Source of the DNA: Prevotellaceae bacterium | Lineage (GTDB): Bacteria; Bacteroidota; Bacteroidia; Bacteroidales; Bacteroidaceae | Assembly: GCA_031262085.1 (NCBI GenBank) | Contig: JAISIN010000029.1 | Span: 1 to 42,979 of the forward strand | Direction: 5' to 3' | Length of the DNA stretch: 42,979 nucleotides | Shown here: in pieces, positions 1 to 9,144 of the stretch | Numbering within the stretch: the stretch's first letter is position 1 | How the letters are laid out: each line of letters starts with the position of its first letter | The notes under the pieces: model-generated | Databases searched by the model: none | What the model saw: only the letters and a program-made list of their open reading frames with translations | Told to the model about the DNA's origin: nothing | Program-made: the position numbers and the translations under genes

Positions 1-541
1 GTTCAAGTGCCTGTATGGTCACGCAAGCACGCAGGGTATCGGCTAATGCCCAACCCACTATTTTGTGAGAATAGGCATCGGTTATCAGATGAAGATAGCA
101 CACATCTCCATCAGCAAGCGGGATGTAGGTGATGTCACTTACCCATAATTGATTGGCGGCAGTCGGGGTAAAGCCTTTGGCTACATTTTTCCATTTGTGA
201 TAGCGGTGATTGGAGTTGGTCGTGCTACGAGATTTGCGCATGGGAAGCATCAAACCATGGCGGCGAAGCAGCGCATAGAAACGGTCACGACCAGGCACTG
301 ATTGCTCCCCAAAAAGAGCGATGAGCATAATCCAAAGCTTGTAACCGCCGATACCGGGGTCTTCACCACGGATCTCATGGACAGCATTCAATAGGACACG
401 CTCTCGTTGCACTTCCGACGAGATGTCAGCCTTTGACTGGTAAAAGGCTTGACGACAATGGCCAAACAGACGACAAGCGAACGTAACCGTCAGGCTACGT
501 TCATTGACCAGTTCTGTAACTATTTGGCCCCAGATTTTTTT
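1..541 (-). CDS. IS3-family transposase OrfB (rve-type DDE integrase), 3' part outside the window
   Basis: Translating the minus strand in the -1 frame relative to orfA gives an uninterrupted frame to the window edge, beginning IWGQIVTELVNER. It contains an HTH_21-like stretch (GYKLWIMLIALFGEQ...RFYALLRRHGL) and the start of the rve catalytic core: QLWVSDITYI with the first Asp, and LITDAYSHKIVGW with the second Asp. The final Glu of the DDE triad lies beyond base 1. No stop codon or frameshift is visible in the covered part, so the transposase may be intact. The start given is the frameshift site; no independent initiation codon is proposed. Confidence 0.85.
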
Positions 542-900
542 CGGATGGGGATGTTGAAATACTCCTCGGCACGGTCTATAAGCATATCCCGTACTTCGGT
601 CTCTAACTTGGAAAAACTCAGGGCTTTCTCCAATTCCTTCACACGCTTCTTGAGCAGTGCAACCTCTTCTTTGTAATCTTCTTTACTACGGTTTGCCATT
701 TCTTCGGATGGTTCGTCAGAGGGCAAAGGTAGCTCGTTTTCTACGGATGGACTGTATTTCGCAATCCAATTATTCAATAATTTGCTAGTGCTTAGACCAT
801 GCAATTTGCAAAATGCTTTTTTGCTCATGCCGGATTCATAATAAGAGTGAAGCAAAGACAAACGTTCCTCTTCACTGTAAACCGTAAGTTTGGTACTCAT
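520..900 (-). CDS. IS3-family transposase OrfA (helix-turn-helix protein)
   Basis: This 126-residue protein has the IS3 OrfA layout. An N-terminal helix-turn-helix region (about residues 8-50, including KKAFCKLHGLSTSKLLNNW) would bind the element ends. A charged coiled coil follows (about 75-105, KEEVALLKKRVKELEKAL) and would mediate dimerisation. The frame ends in codons CGA AAA AAA TCT, and the A7 run at 535-541 is a heptamer of A AAA AAA form. A -1 slip there continues directly into orfB, giving the OrfAB fusion transposase. OrfA alone usually acts as a regulator or inhibitor in this family. Confidence 0.88.
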   Translation of the reverse strand: MSTKLTVYSEEERLSLLHSYYESGMSKKAFCKLHGLSTSKLLNNWIAKYSPSVENELPLPSDEPSEEMANRSKEDYKEEVALLKKRVKELEKALSFSKLETEVRDMLIDRAEEYFNIPIRKKSGAK

Positions 901-1012
901 AATTATTACACATTTAATGGTTGCTAAATGTGTCTACCTATACCAGTATAAGACATGACGTGGGAAATATGTTAAAAGACGCTTCCTTTCTCTGTCCTTT
1001 CCCGTTTTTTAT

Positions 1013-1020
1013 TACCTTCG
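1013..1020 (+). promoter_or_regulatory. Possible -7 element for the gene at 1071
   Basis: TACCTTCG resembles the Bacteroidota -7 consensus TAnnTTTG and lies about 50 bases before the chosen ATG. No clear -33 TTG is visible at the right distance, so this is a weak call. It lies outside the IS end, so the IS would not have removed it. Confidence 0.3.
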
Positions 1021-1070
1021 CACACTTTGTGAGAAACAATCTTATTTTATTAATTTTTAAATTGTATAAG

Positions 1071-4000
1071 ATGAAAGCAAGCATTCCCTTCTGGACTATA
1101 GAAAGTGTGTTCGACAGGCTATCTATAACTCATCCGCACCAACGTCGATTATTGATAACTATGTTGCAGACCCATGAACGCTTCGACTTGGCAAGCGAGC
1201 AATATAATCAACAAGATGCGGTGTGGATATTTACAGTGATTCAAGTGATAACCGATAGCATGTCGAAATGGCTCACTTCCGGCAGAAAGCGCAAGGAGTT
1301 GTGGCTAAAATATTGTCGCCAACTATGCTTACTATTATTAGAAGATTCTGATTTCCTAATAGATTTGATTCCGGAAAAGCAAGATATGTATCGTTCAAAG
1401 CTGGCAAACCTGATTACACAATGCGACAATTGGATACAGGTGTTATATATATATAAGGAGAGAACAAGTGCAGGCTTTTTTCATGAAATCATTGAGAAGT
1501 TCCGTTCGTCGGGCTATCTGTATCACGTAACAACACGTCTGAAAATGCTAAACTGCCTGTTGCTGATGGAGGATACCGAAGAGATGACTGTGCAAATGGA
1601 CTACTTATTGCATACCATCATCGTGGGCAAACATGAACTATGGTATTCACAACCTGTATGTGGATTGATACAAAGTCTGATTGATACCTATATCACCAAA
1701 GAGCGGCGCAAAGCCGATCGGACGGAAGGAACCGAAAGCCGGCAAGCACAAAAACGCATCATGCGAATCATCACAGCGGTAGCTGTCGAACTAATGCTTT
1801 CAGGAAACGACCGACTGTCGAAAATCGTACAAAAGAGGGCTATGTTTTATCGATACCTGACTTATATTAAAGGAAGCAAAACCGATTTGTTACTCGAAAA
1901 GGCGTTCTACTGCCTGACGGCCGAACGGCAATTCCCGCTGGAGTTTGGCTGGGAGGACTTGGAAACCAAAGAGCATACCTTGCTTGCGCTGAAAATGTCG
2001 CATCCCTATCCGAATAGTGATAAACAAACCGCTTGGCTGTCGCAACGATACCTTGCACAAAAAGGACAAATGAGATTGGTAAACGGCACGTTGGAAATGC
2101 TTCCGGTCATGGCTAGAGGGGGAAAGTATCTGCCCGATTATCTGTTACCGTGGGAAAAATGCCGCATCCGCCTGCCCGAATTACCGCACGACCTGCCGAC
2201 AGAGACCAGTAGAGACATCACTACCTATCAAACCTTATGGAAAGATATTGAATTCCAATTGGAAACAGGCGAAGTGTCGTCGACTGACGGGCGGAAAAGC
2301 AAAAAGAAAAAACGTCAGCCGGCAGAGAAAGATGATATAGTATTAATCAGAATACGCCATGCTACCACATCCGATAATTATGTCTGTCGTATCGAAGATC
2401 CTCTTTATTATGGTGAAGGAACACTCAACATAAAAAATATTGTGCGCTATCGGACGCGTGCCTTTCCCGAAGTGTTCCGCGATGAGAACGACTGTTCTTA
2501 CTTGCTCAAGGCACAAGTGCTGGGCGTCGATAAATATGGAATGTGTTCGTTCAGCCTGCTTAACTTTATTGACCGATTTGTTGCCATGTCGGTGTCGGTA
2601 GGCGATGTCGTAATTTGCCGGGTGATGGATGCTTTTCCCGGTTCTCCGTATGTGACGTGCCTGAGCGACTATGGCTATTCTGTTTACCTGTCGCGTAAGG
2701 AAGAAATGCCGGATCTGCAGCCGGGCGATTACATTGAAGCCGAAATTACCGATGTCAGGTCTACCGGATACATCAACGGACGATTTATCAAACAAACCGA
2801 AGCTTCGTTTAATGCCGACGATGCCTTTGCCGACCTGATCAACAGCTATGCCCTTCAAAACGCCGTGTACAAGGATGAAGATCCGGAGAAGGAGGAGGAT
2901 GCCGTCGAAGAGTGTACGGAAGATATTCCGTCGAGTATCTTGCAGGAACTGTTGCAGCTCATTGACCGGAAATCGGTTTTGCAAACCAACGATTGCATAC
3001 AAAGCTACAATCTGCTGTCGTTTGCCCGTTTGATAGCGGTGCTGACATCGCGCAACCAACTGGCGGAGGAGATGTCGAAGAGATTGAAAATAGTCTACTT
3101 GCTGCAACAGTTTGTAATAAACGGTACGATCGATTACACCAAACTGTCGAGCATCGGAGAGATGGATCCCAATCGCTTAATCCGCCATTCGCTGTTGCAA
3201 ACGCAATTAGCAGAACTGCATGTGTTGAACTGCATGAATAAGTCCGACCGAAACGAACAGCTATGGAATGTGATGCATACTACCGAGAATAGAAAAATAG
3301 AACAGCTCGCGCGATTTGTGCTGGCAAACAATTTGTTAAAAAGCTGCGATGTCATACTGGAACAGGAAGAGATAAGCAAAAAAATCATTGAGCTGCTGGA
3401 TATGGGAATACGGTTGCCGCAGCTATATAGTTTTGGTAGTGAAGACCAGCATACGGAGTTCAAAACGAGTATCGTCTTCCCGGCAGGGAAGATTAATGTG
3501 CCGGATTTAGGCAGGCAGACCGACGAAATCATGCAAGTGATATGTGGATTTCTCAATGCCGATGGAGGAACGTTATACTTGGGCGTGAACGACAACGGGT
3601 ATGCCTCCGGATTGCAATTCGATTTACCCTATTTCGATGGTAGCAAGGATAAATTCGATCTATATGTGCGCAATCATATAGCACAAGATCTGGGGTTGAA
3701 AGCCAACTCCCTGATTTCGGTCTCGTACCCCGAAGCCGGAAGCAAGTTTGTGTATGCCATCCACATACGCCCGTGCGATACGCTTGTGTTGTTAAAGAAT
3801 GTGTGCTATCAACGGCAAGGTTCTTCCACATGGGGATTGCCCGACGATGAATACAAAAGCCTTTGCAAACTCAGGCAAAATGCCATCACAAGCCAGCCTG
3901 AACCGAAAGCTGCATCGGTTGAAATGCCCGAAACATCCGTTCCTCCGGCAACTCCTCCGCCTCCTGTTGCTCCTGTACCGATCCCAACCGAGCTTGATGT

Positions 4001-4616
4001 GGAAGACCCCGTTATAGGTGTACATACGTCGCAACTGCGGAAGAATCCGGTACACAGCTACGAAGATGGCTATGGCATCGAAGCGGTGGCTTACTTGCAC
4101 TATCTCACCAGCAATCGCTACATGCTGACCGACGACGAATCGTGGCGAAACGATATTGAGTTTTCATTCGTAATTACCGAACACGAAAGCGATGGATATC
4201 TGTTGCAAATCTACGAAGACGGCACGATGATTAAAAGCCCCATCCGTAACATTTTAGATAAAACGTTCAGTCGGGAGTATAAACGATATGCCCAAAAGAA
4301 ATTGTTCTGGGCATGTCCCATGACGAAAGAAGAACTGCTGCTGTCGGTCGTGATAGACGGCTACAACCGACCGGCTTTTCGATTAGACGACATTGCTGCC
4401 GTGAAAGAGGGTACCATGCTGGTACAAGGAGCGCCACTCACACACGCCGAGATACGGAAAGTGGTGCAGTTTGAAGTCATTCCGCAGGAAAAGAAAGGAC
4501 TGTTCGAGAAAATAGTAGGACAAAGAGATACGCAAGCCGGAGTTAACCTCCTTACCGACTGGGGGCATCAAGAGATGCTTAACTTTGAAAAAATAGGGGT
4601 GAAGATTATAATATAA
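1071..4616 (+). CDS. Large protein with an AlbA_2/Schlafen-like ATP-binding domain
   Basis: The ATG at 1071 gives 1181 residues. The frame is open back to 921, but that would add a non-native stretch starting inside the IS. The N-terminal 450 residues are largely helical and unrecognised. Around residues 480-570 there are two OB/S1-like beta segments (GDVVICRV..., PGDYIEAEI...). Residues about 790-910 match the AlbA_2 (Schlafen-like, AAA_4) family: E796-FKTS, then EIMQVICGFLNADGGTLYLGV. A Pro-rich linker (about 945-975) leads to a C-terminal unrecognised domain. AlbA_2 proteins are often DNA- or RNA-related regulators or defence-associated, but no function can be assigned here. It is monocistronic and is followed by ileS after 49 bases. 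Confidence 0.82.
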   Translation: MKASIPFWTIESVFDRLSITHPHQRRLLITMLQTHERFDLASEQYNQQDAVWIFTVIQVITDSMSKWLTSGRKRKELWLKYCRQLCLLLLEDSDFLIDLIPEKQDMYRSKLANLITQCDNWIQVLYIYKERTSAGFFHEIIEKFRSSGYLYHVTTRLKMLNCLLLMEDTEEMTVQMDYLLHTIIVGKHELWYSQPVCGLIQSLIDTYITKERRKADRTEGTESRQAQKRIMRIITAVAVELMLSGNDRLSKIVQKRAMFYRYLTYIKGSKTDLLLEKAFYCLTAERQFPLEFGWEDLETKEHTLLALKMSHPYPNSDKQTAWLSQRYLAQKGQMRLVNGTLEMLPVMARGGKYLPDYLLPWEKCRIRLPELPHDLPTETSRDITTYQTLWKDIEFQLETGEVSSTDGRKSKKKKRQPAEKDDIVLIRIRHATTSDNYVCRIEDPLYYGEGTLNIKNIVRYRTRAFPEVFRDENDCSYLLKAQVLGVDKYGMCSFSLLNFIDRFVAMSVSVGDVVICRVMDAFPGSPYVTCLSDYGYSVYLSRKEEMPDLQPGDYIEAEITDVRSTGYINGRFIKQTEASFNADDAFADLINSYALQNAVYKDEDPEKEEDAVEECTEDIPSSILQELLQLIDRKSVLQTNDCIQSYNLLSFARLIAVLTSRNQLAEEMSKRLKIVYLLQQFVINGTIDYTKLSSIGEMDPNRLIRHSLLQTQLAELHVLNCMNKSDRNEQLWNVMHTTENRKIEQLARFVLANNLLKSCDVILEQEEISKKIIELLDMGIRLPQLYSFGSEDQHTEFKTSIVFPAGKINVPDLGRQTDEIMQVICGFLNADGGTLYLGVNDNGYASGLQFDLPYFDGSKDKFDLYVRNHIAQDLGLKANSLISVSYPEAGSKFVYAIHIRPCDTLVLLKNVCYQRQGSSTWGLPDDEYKSLCKLRQNAITSQPEPKAASVEMPETSVPPATPPPPVAPVPIPTELDVEDPVIGVHTSQLRKNPVHSYEDGYGIEAVAYLHYLTSNRYMLTDDESWRNDIEFSFVITEHESDGYLLQIYEDGTMIKSPIRNILDKTFSREYKRYAQKKLFWACPMTKEELLLSVVIDGYNRPAFRLDDIAAVKEGTMLVQGAPLTHAEIRKVVQFEVIPQEKKGLFEKIVGQRDTQAGVNLLTDWGHQEMLNFEKIGVKIII

Positions 4617-4628
4617 CTAACTTTTTCG

Positions 4629-4636
4629 TACATTTG
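4629..4636 (+). promoter_or_regulatory. Bacteroidota -7 element for ileS
   Basis: TACATTTG matches TAnnTTTG and lies 29 bases before the ileS ATG. No convincing -33 TTG is visible at 19-21 bases upstream. Confidence 0.4.
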
Positions 4637-4665
4637 CGCCCTTAAAAACAGAAAGGTTATATAGC

Positions 4666-7600
4666 ATGGCTAAGAAGTTTGCAGAATATGATAAATTCAA
4701 CCTGGCTCAAGTAAACGAGGAAGTGTTGAAAAAATGGGATGATAACCAAGTTTTTGCCAAAAGCGTGACGGAACGCGAAGGATGCCCGGCGTTTGTGTTC
4801 TATGAAGGGCCACCCTCTGCTAACGGCATGCCGGGCATTCATCATGTGATGGCGCGTACCATAAAAGATATATTTTGCCGGTATAAGACCATGACCGGAC
4901 ATCTGGTGAAACGCAAGGCGGGATGGGATACCCACGGACTACCGGTAGAGCTGGGAGTAGAAAAGTCGCTCGGCATTACCAAAGAAGATATAGGTAAGAC
5001 CATCTCGGTCGTTGATTACAATGCCGCGTGCCGCAAAGATGTGATGAAGTTTACCAAAGAATGGGAAGACTTGACGCATCGCATGGGGTATTGGGTCGAC
5101 ATGAAGCATCCCTATATAACCTACGATAACCGCTATATCGAAACTTTGTGGTGGCTCTTGAAGCAACTCTATAAGAAAGGATTGCTCTATAAGGGATACA
5201 CCATCCAGCCCTATTCGCCCGCTGCCGGTACCGGACTTAGTTCGCACGAGCTGAATCAGCCCGGATGTTATCGCGATGTCAAAGATATGACTTGCGTAGC
5301 CATGTTTCACCACAGACGCCGTCCGGAACAGAACGACGAAGCATTCGCATCCTATCGTAACTACGAACTATACTTGCTGGCATGGACTACCACCCCTTGG
5401 ACGCTCCCCAGTAACACAGCGCTCTGTGTAGGTCCGAACATCGTATATAATGTAGTGAAGATGAAGAACCCCTACGGCGATAACCAAATACTGGTGATAC
5501 TTGCCAAAGACTTGCTACCCGCCTTCTTCGGTGAAAAGAAAATAGCCGAATACGAAGTGGTAGGCGAGTGTAAGGGTAAGGAGCTGGAAGGCATGGAGTA
5601 CGAACAACTCATCCCGTGGATAAAACCCAACGGAGATGCCTTTCGTGTAGTCACCGGCGATTTTGTCACGACCGAAGACGGTACAGGCATCGTACACATA
5701 GCGCCGACGTTCGGCGCCGACGACAAGCGGGTGGGAGAGACTAACGGAATAGTACCCCTCACCGTAGTCGATAAGAATGGTATACGTCAGCCGATGGTCG
5801 ACCGCACCGGAAAGTTCTACCGCCTCGAAGACCTCGACCCAACGTTCGTGAACGAATATGTCGATGCCCGAGAATACGAGCAATATGCCGGACGCTTTGT
5901 AAAGAACGACTATGCCCCGACCCTTACCGATAAAGATGTAACCCTCGACATCGACATCTGCACATGGCTCTACCAACATCACTCCCTGTTCAAAAAAGAG
6001 AAGCATGTACACAACTATCCGCACTGCTGGCGCACCGACAAACCGGTACTCTACTATCCGCTCGATAGTTGGTTCATTCGTTCCACCGCCTGCAAGGAGC
6101 GTATGATAGCATTGAACAAAACCATCCGATGGAAACCCGAAAACACCGGAACCGGACGCTTCGGCAAATGGTTGGAGAACCTTAATGATTGGAACTTGAG
6201 TCGCTCGCGCTATTGGGGTACACCGTTGCCCATCTGGCGCACCGACGATAGTCGCGAAGAGATATGCATCGAATCGGTCGAAGAACTATACCGCGAAATA
6301 GACCGAGCCGTGGCTGCCGGTGTGATGAAAGCTAATCCTTATCGCGAGAGCGGGTTTGTGCCGGGTGTCTATACCGATGAGAACTATAACAAGATAGATC
6401 TGCACCGTCCCTACGTCGACGACATTGTGCTGGTATCACCGTCGGGCAAACCGATGAAGCGCGAAACCGACTTGATCGACGTGTGGTTCGACTCGGGTGC
6501 CATGCCCTATGCACAAGTGCACTATCCGTTCGAGAACAAAGAGGCGATAGATTCGCATTCAATGTTCCCAGCCGATTTTATAGCCGAAGGTGTCGACCAG
6601 ACACGCGGATGGTTCTTCACGCTTCATGCCATCGCCGCGATGGTGTTCGACAATGTGTCGTATAAAGCTGTGGTGTCCAATGGTCTGGTACTCGATAAAA
6701 ACGGCGTTAAAATGTCCAAACGGTTGGGCAATGCCGTCGATCCGTTTACAACCATCGACAAATATGGATCCGACCCGTTGCGCTGGTATATGATTACCAA
6801 CACTTCGCCGTGGGATAATTTGAAGTTCGATACCGAAGGCGTCGAAGAGGTACGTCGCAAGTTTTTCGGTACCTTATATAATACGTACTCGTTCTTCGCC
6901 CTTTATGCCAATGTCGATGGATTCGAATATAAAGAGGCAGATGTACCGGTCAATGAACGTCCGGAGATAGATTGCTGGATTTTATCGGTATTGAATACGC
7001 TGATCAAGGAGGTGGATGCCTGCTATAACGATTACGAACCGACCAAAGCCGGACGGTTGATAACCGATTTTGTGAACGACAATCTATCCAATTGGTATGT
7101 ACGTCTGAATCGGAAACGTTTTTGGGGAGGCGACTTTTCGCAAGATAAGCTGTCGGCGTATCAAACGCTGTACTGCTGCTTGGAAACCGTAGCCCGATTA
7201 ATGGCTCCCATAGCGCCTTTCTATGCCGATAAACTGTATATGGATCTGATCCGAGTGACCGGACGCGATACGGTTGTGTCTGTCCATCTGGCTGCCTTCC
7301 CGCAAAGCAATCCCGAGATGATCGATGCCGATTTGGAAGCACGTATGAAGCTGGCACAAGACATCACGTCCATGGTCTTGGCGTTGCGCCGCAAAGTTGG
7401 TATCAAAGTACGTCAACCGTTGCAATGCATCATGATTCCGGTGTTCGACGCTCAACAACGGGCACATATCGAAGCTGTACAGCCGCTTATCATGAGCGAA
7501 GTGAACGTGAAGGAAATCAAGTTTGTCGAAGGAGCTTCGGAGGTATTGGTTAAGAAGGTGAAGTGCGACTTTAAAAAGATGGGACCTAAATTCGGCAAAC

Positions 7601-8082
7601 GGATGAAAGTCGTGGCAGCCTTGGTAGCCGGTCTGCCGCAAACAGCCATAGCCGAGTTGGAACAGAAAGGCTCTTATACGATTCATTCGGACGAGGGATG
7701 GGACGCTACTATCGAAGCTGCCGATGTAGAGATCTTCAGCGAAGATATTCCGGGATGGTTGGTTGCCAATGAAGGTAAGCTCACTGTGGCATTGGAGGTT
7801 ACTATTACCGAAGAACTGAGACGGGAGGGTATTGCCCGCGAATTGGTGAATCGTATTCAGAATATCCGCAAGGCGAACGGTTATGAGATAACGGATAAGA
7901 TTCATATAACGCTCTCTAAAAATCCGCACACCGATGATGCGGTACGTGAATATAATGCCTATATTTGCAACCAAGTCTTGGGAATGTCCCTCACTTTGGA
8001 AGATGAAATACCAAACGGAACAGAGCTTACTTTTGATGAATATACATTGCGTGTGAACGTTTCAAAAAACGAATCGCACTAA
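4666..8082 (+). CDS. ileS: Isoleucyl-tRNA synthetase, long eukaryote-like class
   Basis: This cytoplasmic class I aminoacyl-tRNA synthetase charges tRNA-Ile. At 1138 residues it is longer than the E. coli-type enzyme and fits the eukaryote-like IleS class. The HIGH-type signature is GIHH (residues 57-60, in PPSANGMPGIHHVMART), and KMSKR is at 682-686 (KNGVKMSKRLGNAVDPF). The CP1 editing region lies between them. The anticodon-binding segment follows (WILSVLNTLIKEVD..., NWYVRLNRKRFW). Members of this class are commonly less sensitive to mupirocin, which is family knowledge and is not shown here. The downstream gene starts 22 bases later, suggesting an ileS - traR-like - lspA - DUF4296 transcription unit. 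Confidence 0.97.
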   Translation: MAKKFAEYDKFNLAQVNEEVLKKWDDNQVFAKSVTEREGCPAFVFYEGPPSANGMPGIHHVMARTIKDIFCRYKTMTGHLVKRKAGWDTHGLPVELGVEKSLGITKEDIGKTISVVDYNAACRKDVMKFTKEWEDLTHRMGYWVDMKHPYITYDNRYIETLWWLLKQLYKKGLLYKGYTIQPYSPAAGTGLSSHELNQPGCYRDVKDMTCVAMFHHRRRPEQNDEAFASYRNYELYLLAWTTTPWTLPSNTALCVGPNIVYNVVKMKNPYGDNQILVILAKDLLPAFFGEKKIAEYEVVGECKGKELEGMEYEQLIPWIKPNGDAFRVVTGDFVTTEDGTGIVHIAPTFGADDKRVGETNGIVPLTVVDKNGIRQPMVDRTGKFYRLEDLDPTFVNEYVDAREYEQYAGRFVKNDYAPTLTDKDVTLDIDICTWLYQHHSLFKKEKHVHNYPHCWRTDKPVLYYPLDSWFIRSTACKERMIALNKTIRWKPENTGTGRFGKWLENLNDWNLSRSRYWGTPLPIWRTDDSREEICIESVEELYREIDRAVAAGVMKANPYRESGFVPGVYTDENYNKIDLHRPYVDDIVLVSPSGKPMKRETDLIDVWFDSGAMPYAQVHYPFENKEAIDSHSMFPADFIAEGVDQTRGWFFTLHAIAAMVFDNVSYKAVVSNGLVLDKNGVKMSKRLGNAVDPFTTIDKYGSDPLRWYMITNTSPWDNLKFDTEGVEEVRRKFFGTLYNTYSFFALYANVDGFEYKEADVPVNERPEIDCWILSVLNTLIKEVDACYNDYEPTKAGRLITDFVNDNLSNWYVRLNRKRFWGGDFSQDKLSAYQTLYCCLETVARLMAPIAPFYADKLYMDLIRVTGRDTVVSVHLAAFPQSNPEMIDADLEARMKLAQDITSMVLALRRKVGIKVRQPLQCIMIPVFDAQQRAHIEAVQPLIMSEVNVKEIKFVEGASEVLVKKVKCDFKKMGPKFGKRMKVVAALVAGLPQTAIAELEQKGSYTIHSDEGWDATIEAADVEIFSEDIPGWLVANEGKLTVALEVTITEELRREGIARELVNRIQNIRKANGYEITDKIHITLSKNPHTDDAVREYNAYICNQVLGMSLTLEDEIPNGTELTFDEYTLRVNVSKNESH

Positions 8083-8104
8083 CCTGATTAATACATTACT
8101 CATT

Positions 8105-8485
8105 ATGGCAGAGAAAACAAGATATTCAGATGCGGAACTCGAAGAATTTCGTGCGATAATTCTGGAGAAGCTGGAATTGGCGCAACGCGACTATGAACAA
8201 CTGAAAGCCAGTTTAACCGGTGCCGACGGCAACGATACCGACGATACGTCGCCTACGTATAAAGTGCTGGAGGAGGGTGCCAATACGCTCTCTAAAGAAG
8301 AAACCACCCGTCTGGCACAACGCCAGATGAAGTTCATTCAGGGCTTACAAGCAGCATTGGTGCGTATTGAAAACAAAACTTATGGCATTTGCAGGGAAAC
8401 AGGAAAGCTGATACCACCCGAACGCTTGCGTGCCGTACCTCACGCTACTTTGAGCATTGAAGCAAAAAACAACGGTAAAAAGTAA
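8105..8485 (+). CDS. TraR/DksA-family small protein with a degenerate zinc-finger motif
   Basis: This 126-residue protein has an N-terminal helical pair (ELEEFRAIILEKLELAQRDYEQLK) and a C-terminal TraR/DksA segment (YGICRETGKLIPPERLRAVPHATLSIEAK). DksA-type proteins bind RNA polymerase in the secondary channel and modulate initiation. Here only one Cys remains of the usual four-Cys zinc site, so it probably folds without zinc. The acidic patch DGNDTDDTS (residues about 41-49) sits where the coiled-coil tip would be. It lies between ileS and lspA and starts lspA two bases after its stop, so the two are probably co-translated. Confidence 0.85.
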   Translation: MAEKTRYSDAELEEFRAIILEKLELAQRDYEQLKASLTGADGNDTDDTSPTYKVLEEGANTLSKEETTRLAQRQMKFIQGLQAALVRIENKTYGICRETGKLIPPERLRAVPHATLSIEAKNNGKK

Positions 8486-8487
8486 TA

Positions 8488-9144
8488 ATGAAGAAATTCT
8501 TTACGAAGGGACGAATAGCCCTGTTGGTTATCTTGACGTTATTGATTGCCGATCAAATCATCAAGGTAGTCGTTAAAACGCACATGTATTATCACGACAG
8601 TATTCGTATTACCGACTGGTTCTACATCCTTTTTACCGAGAATAACGGCATGGCATTCGGATTGGAGATTTTGGGAAAGCTCCCGCTCACGCTGTTCCGT
8701 GTTGCCGCCGTGTTGGTGATAGGATGGTATCTGATAAAGATCATCAAGCTGGAGATGAAGACCGGATACATCGTGTGCATCGCGCTTATCTTGACGGGGG
8801 CTTTGGGTAACATCATCGACAGTGTGTTCTATGGCGTACTGTTCAATGAGAGTACACATGCACAGGTTGCTTCGTTCCTGCCCGAGGCGGGTGGATATGC
8901 CCCGTTGTTTTACGGAAAGGTAGTCGACATGTTCTATTTCCCCCTCATTGAAACTAACTGGCCACAGTGGATGCCTGTTGTGGGGGGCGACCTATTTGTC
9001 TTCTTCAGTCCGATATTCAATCTTGCCGACGCATCCATCAGTTGCGGTATGATAGCTTTGATCCTGTTTTACAGTAAATGCTTGAACGATTCTTACCATG
9101 TTCTACGGAAGCCCAAGCATACAGAGAGTGAGAAACCCCTTTGA
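8488..9144 (+). CDS. lspA: Lipoprotein signal peptidase (signal peptidase II)
   Basis: This inner-membrane aspartic protease removes the signal peptide from prolipoproteins after lipidation. At 218 residues it is longer than the roughly 160-residue proteobacterial enzyme because of an insertion between the catalytic motifs (ESTHAQVASFLPEAGGYAPLFYGK...), as is usual in Bacteroidota. Motifs visible: DQIIKVVVK near the N-terminus, TENNGMAFGL, GALGNIIDSVFYG with one catalytic Asp, and FNLADASISCG with the second. Four hydrophobic segments are apparent. The next gene encodes a lipoprotein, a likely substrate class, and its proposed start overlaps lspA by 47 bases. Confidence 0.96.
   Translation: MKKFFTKGRIALLVILTLLIADQIIKVVVKTHMYYHDSIRITDWFYILFTENNGMAFGLEILGKLPLTLFRVAAVLVIGWYLIKIIKLEMKTGYIVCIALILTGALGNIIDSVFYGVLFNESTHAQVASFLPEAGGYAPLFYGKVVDMFYFPLIETNWPQWMPVVGGDLFVFFSPIFNLADASISCGMIALILFYSKCLNDSYHVLRKPKHTESEKPL

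Larger units (their letters stand above)
1..955 (-). mobile_element. IS3-family insertion sequence, partial (runs off the left edge)
   Basis: The element carries two overlapping transposase frames, orfA and orfB, joined by an A7 slippery run, which is the usual IS3-family layout. Its orfA-proximal end is placed at about 955, where the minus strand begins TGTCTTATACTGGTATAGG. IS3 elements start with TG, and the 931-955 stretch is itself an imperfect palindrome (TGTCT...AGACA). The other end and the last catalytic residue lie outside the window, so neither a terminal-repeat match nor a target duplication can be checked. The insertion lies upstream of the gene at 1071 and leaves a possible promoter for it intact. 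Confidence 0.85.

Noticed and set aside
2343..3107. 254-codon minus-strand frame
   Set aside because: It is antisense to the AlbA_2-domain gene, has no promoter and no recognisable motif.
7198..7974. 258-codon minus-strand frame
   Set aside because: It is antisense to the 3' part of ileS; a by-product of codon bias.
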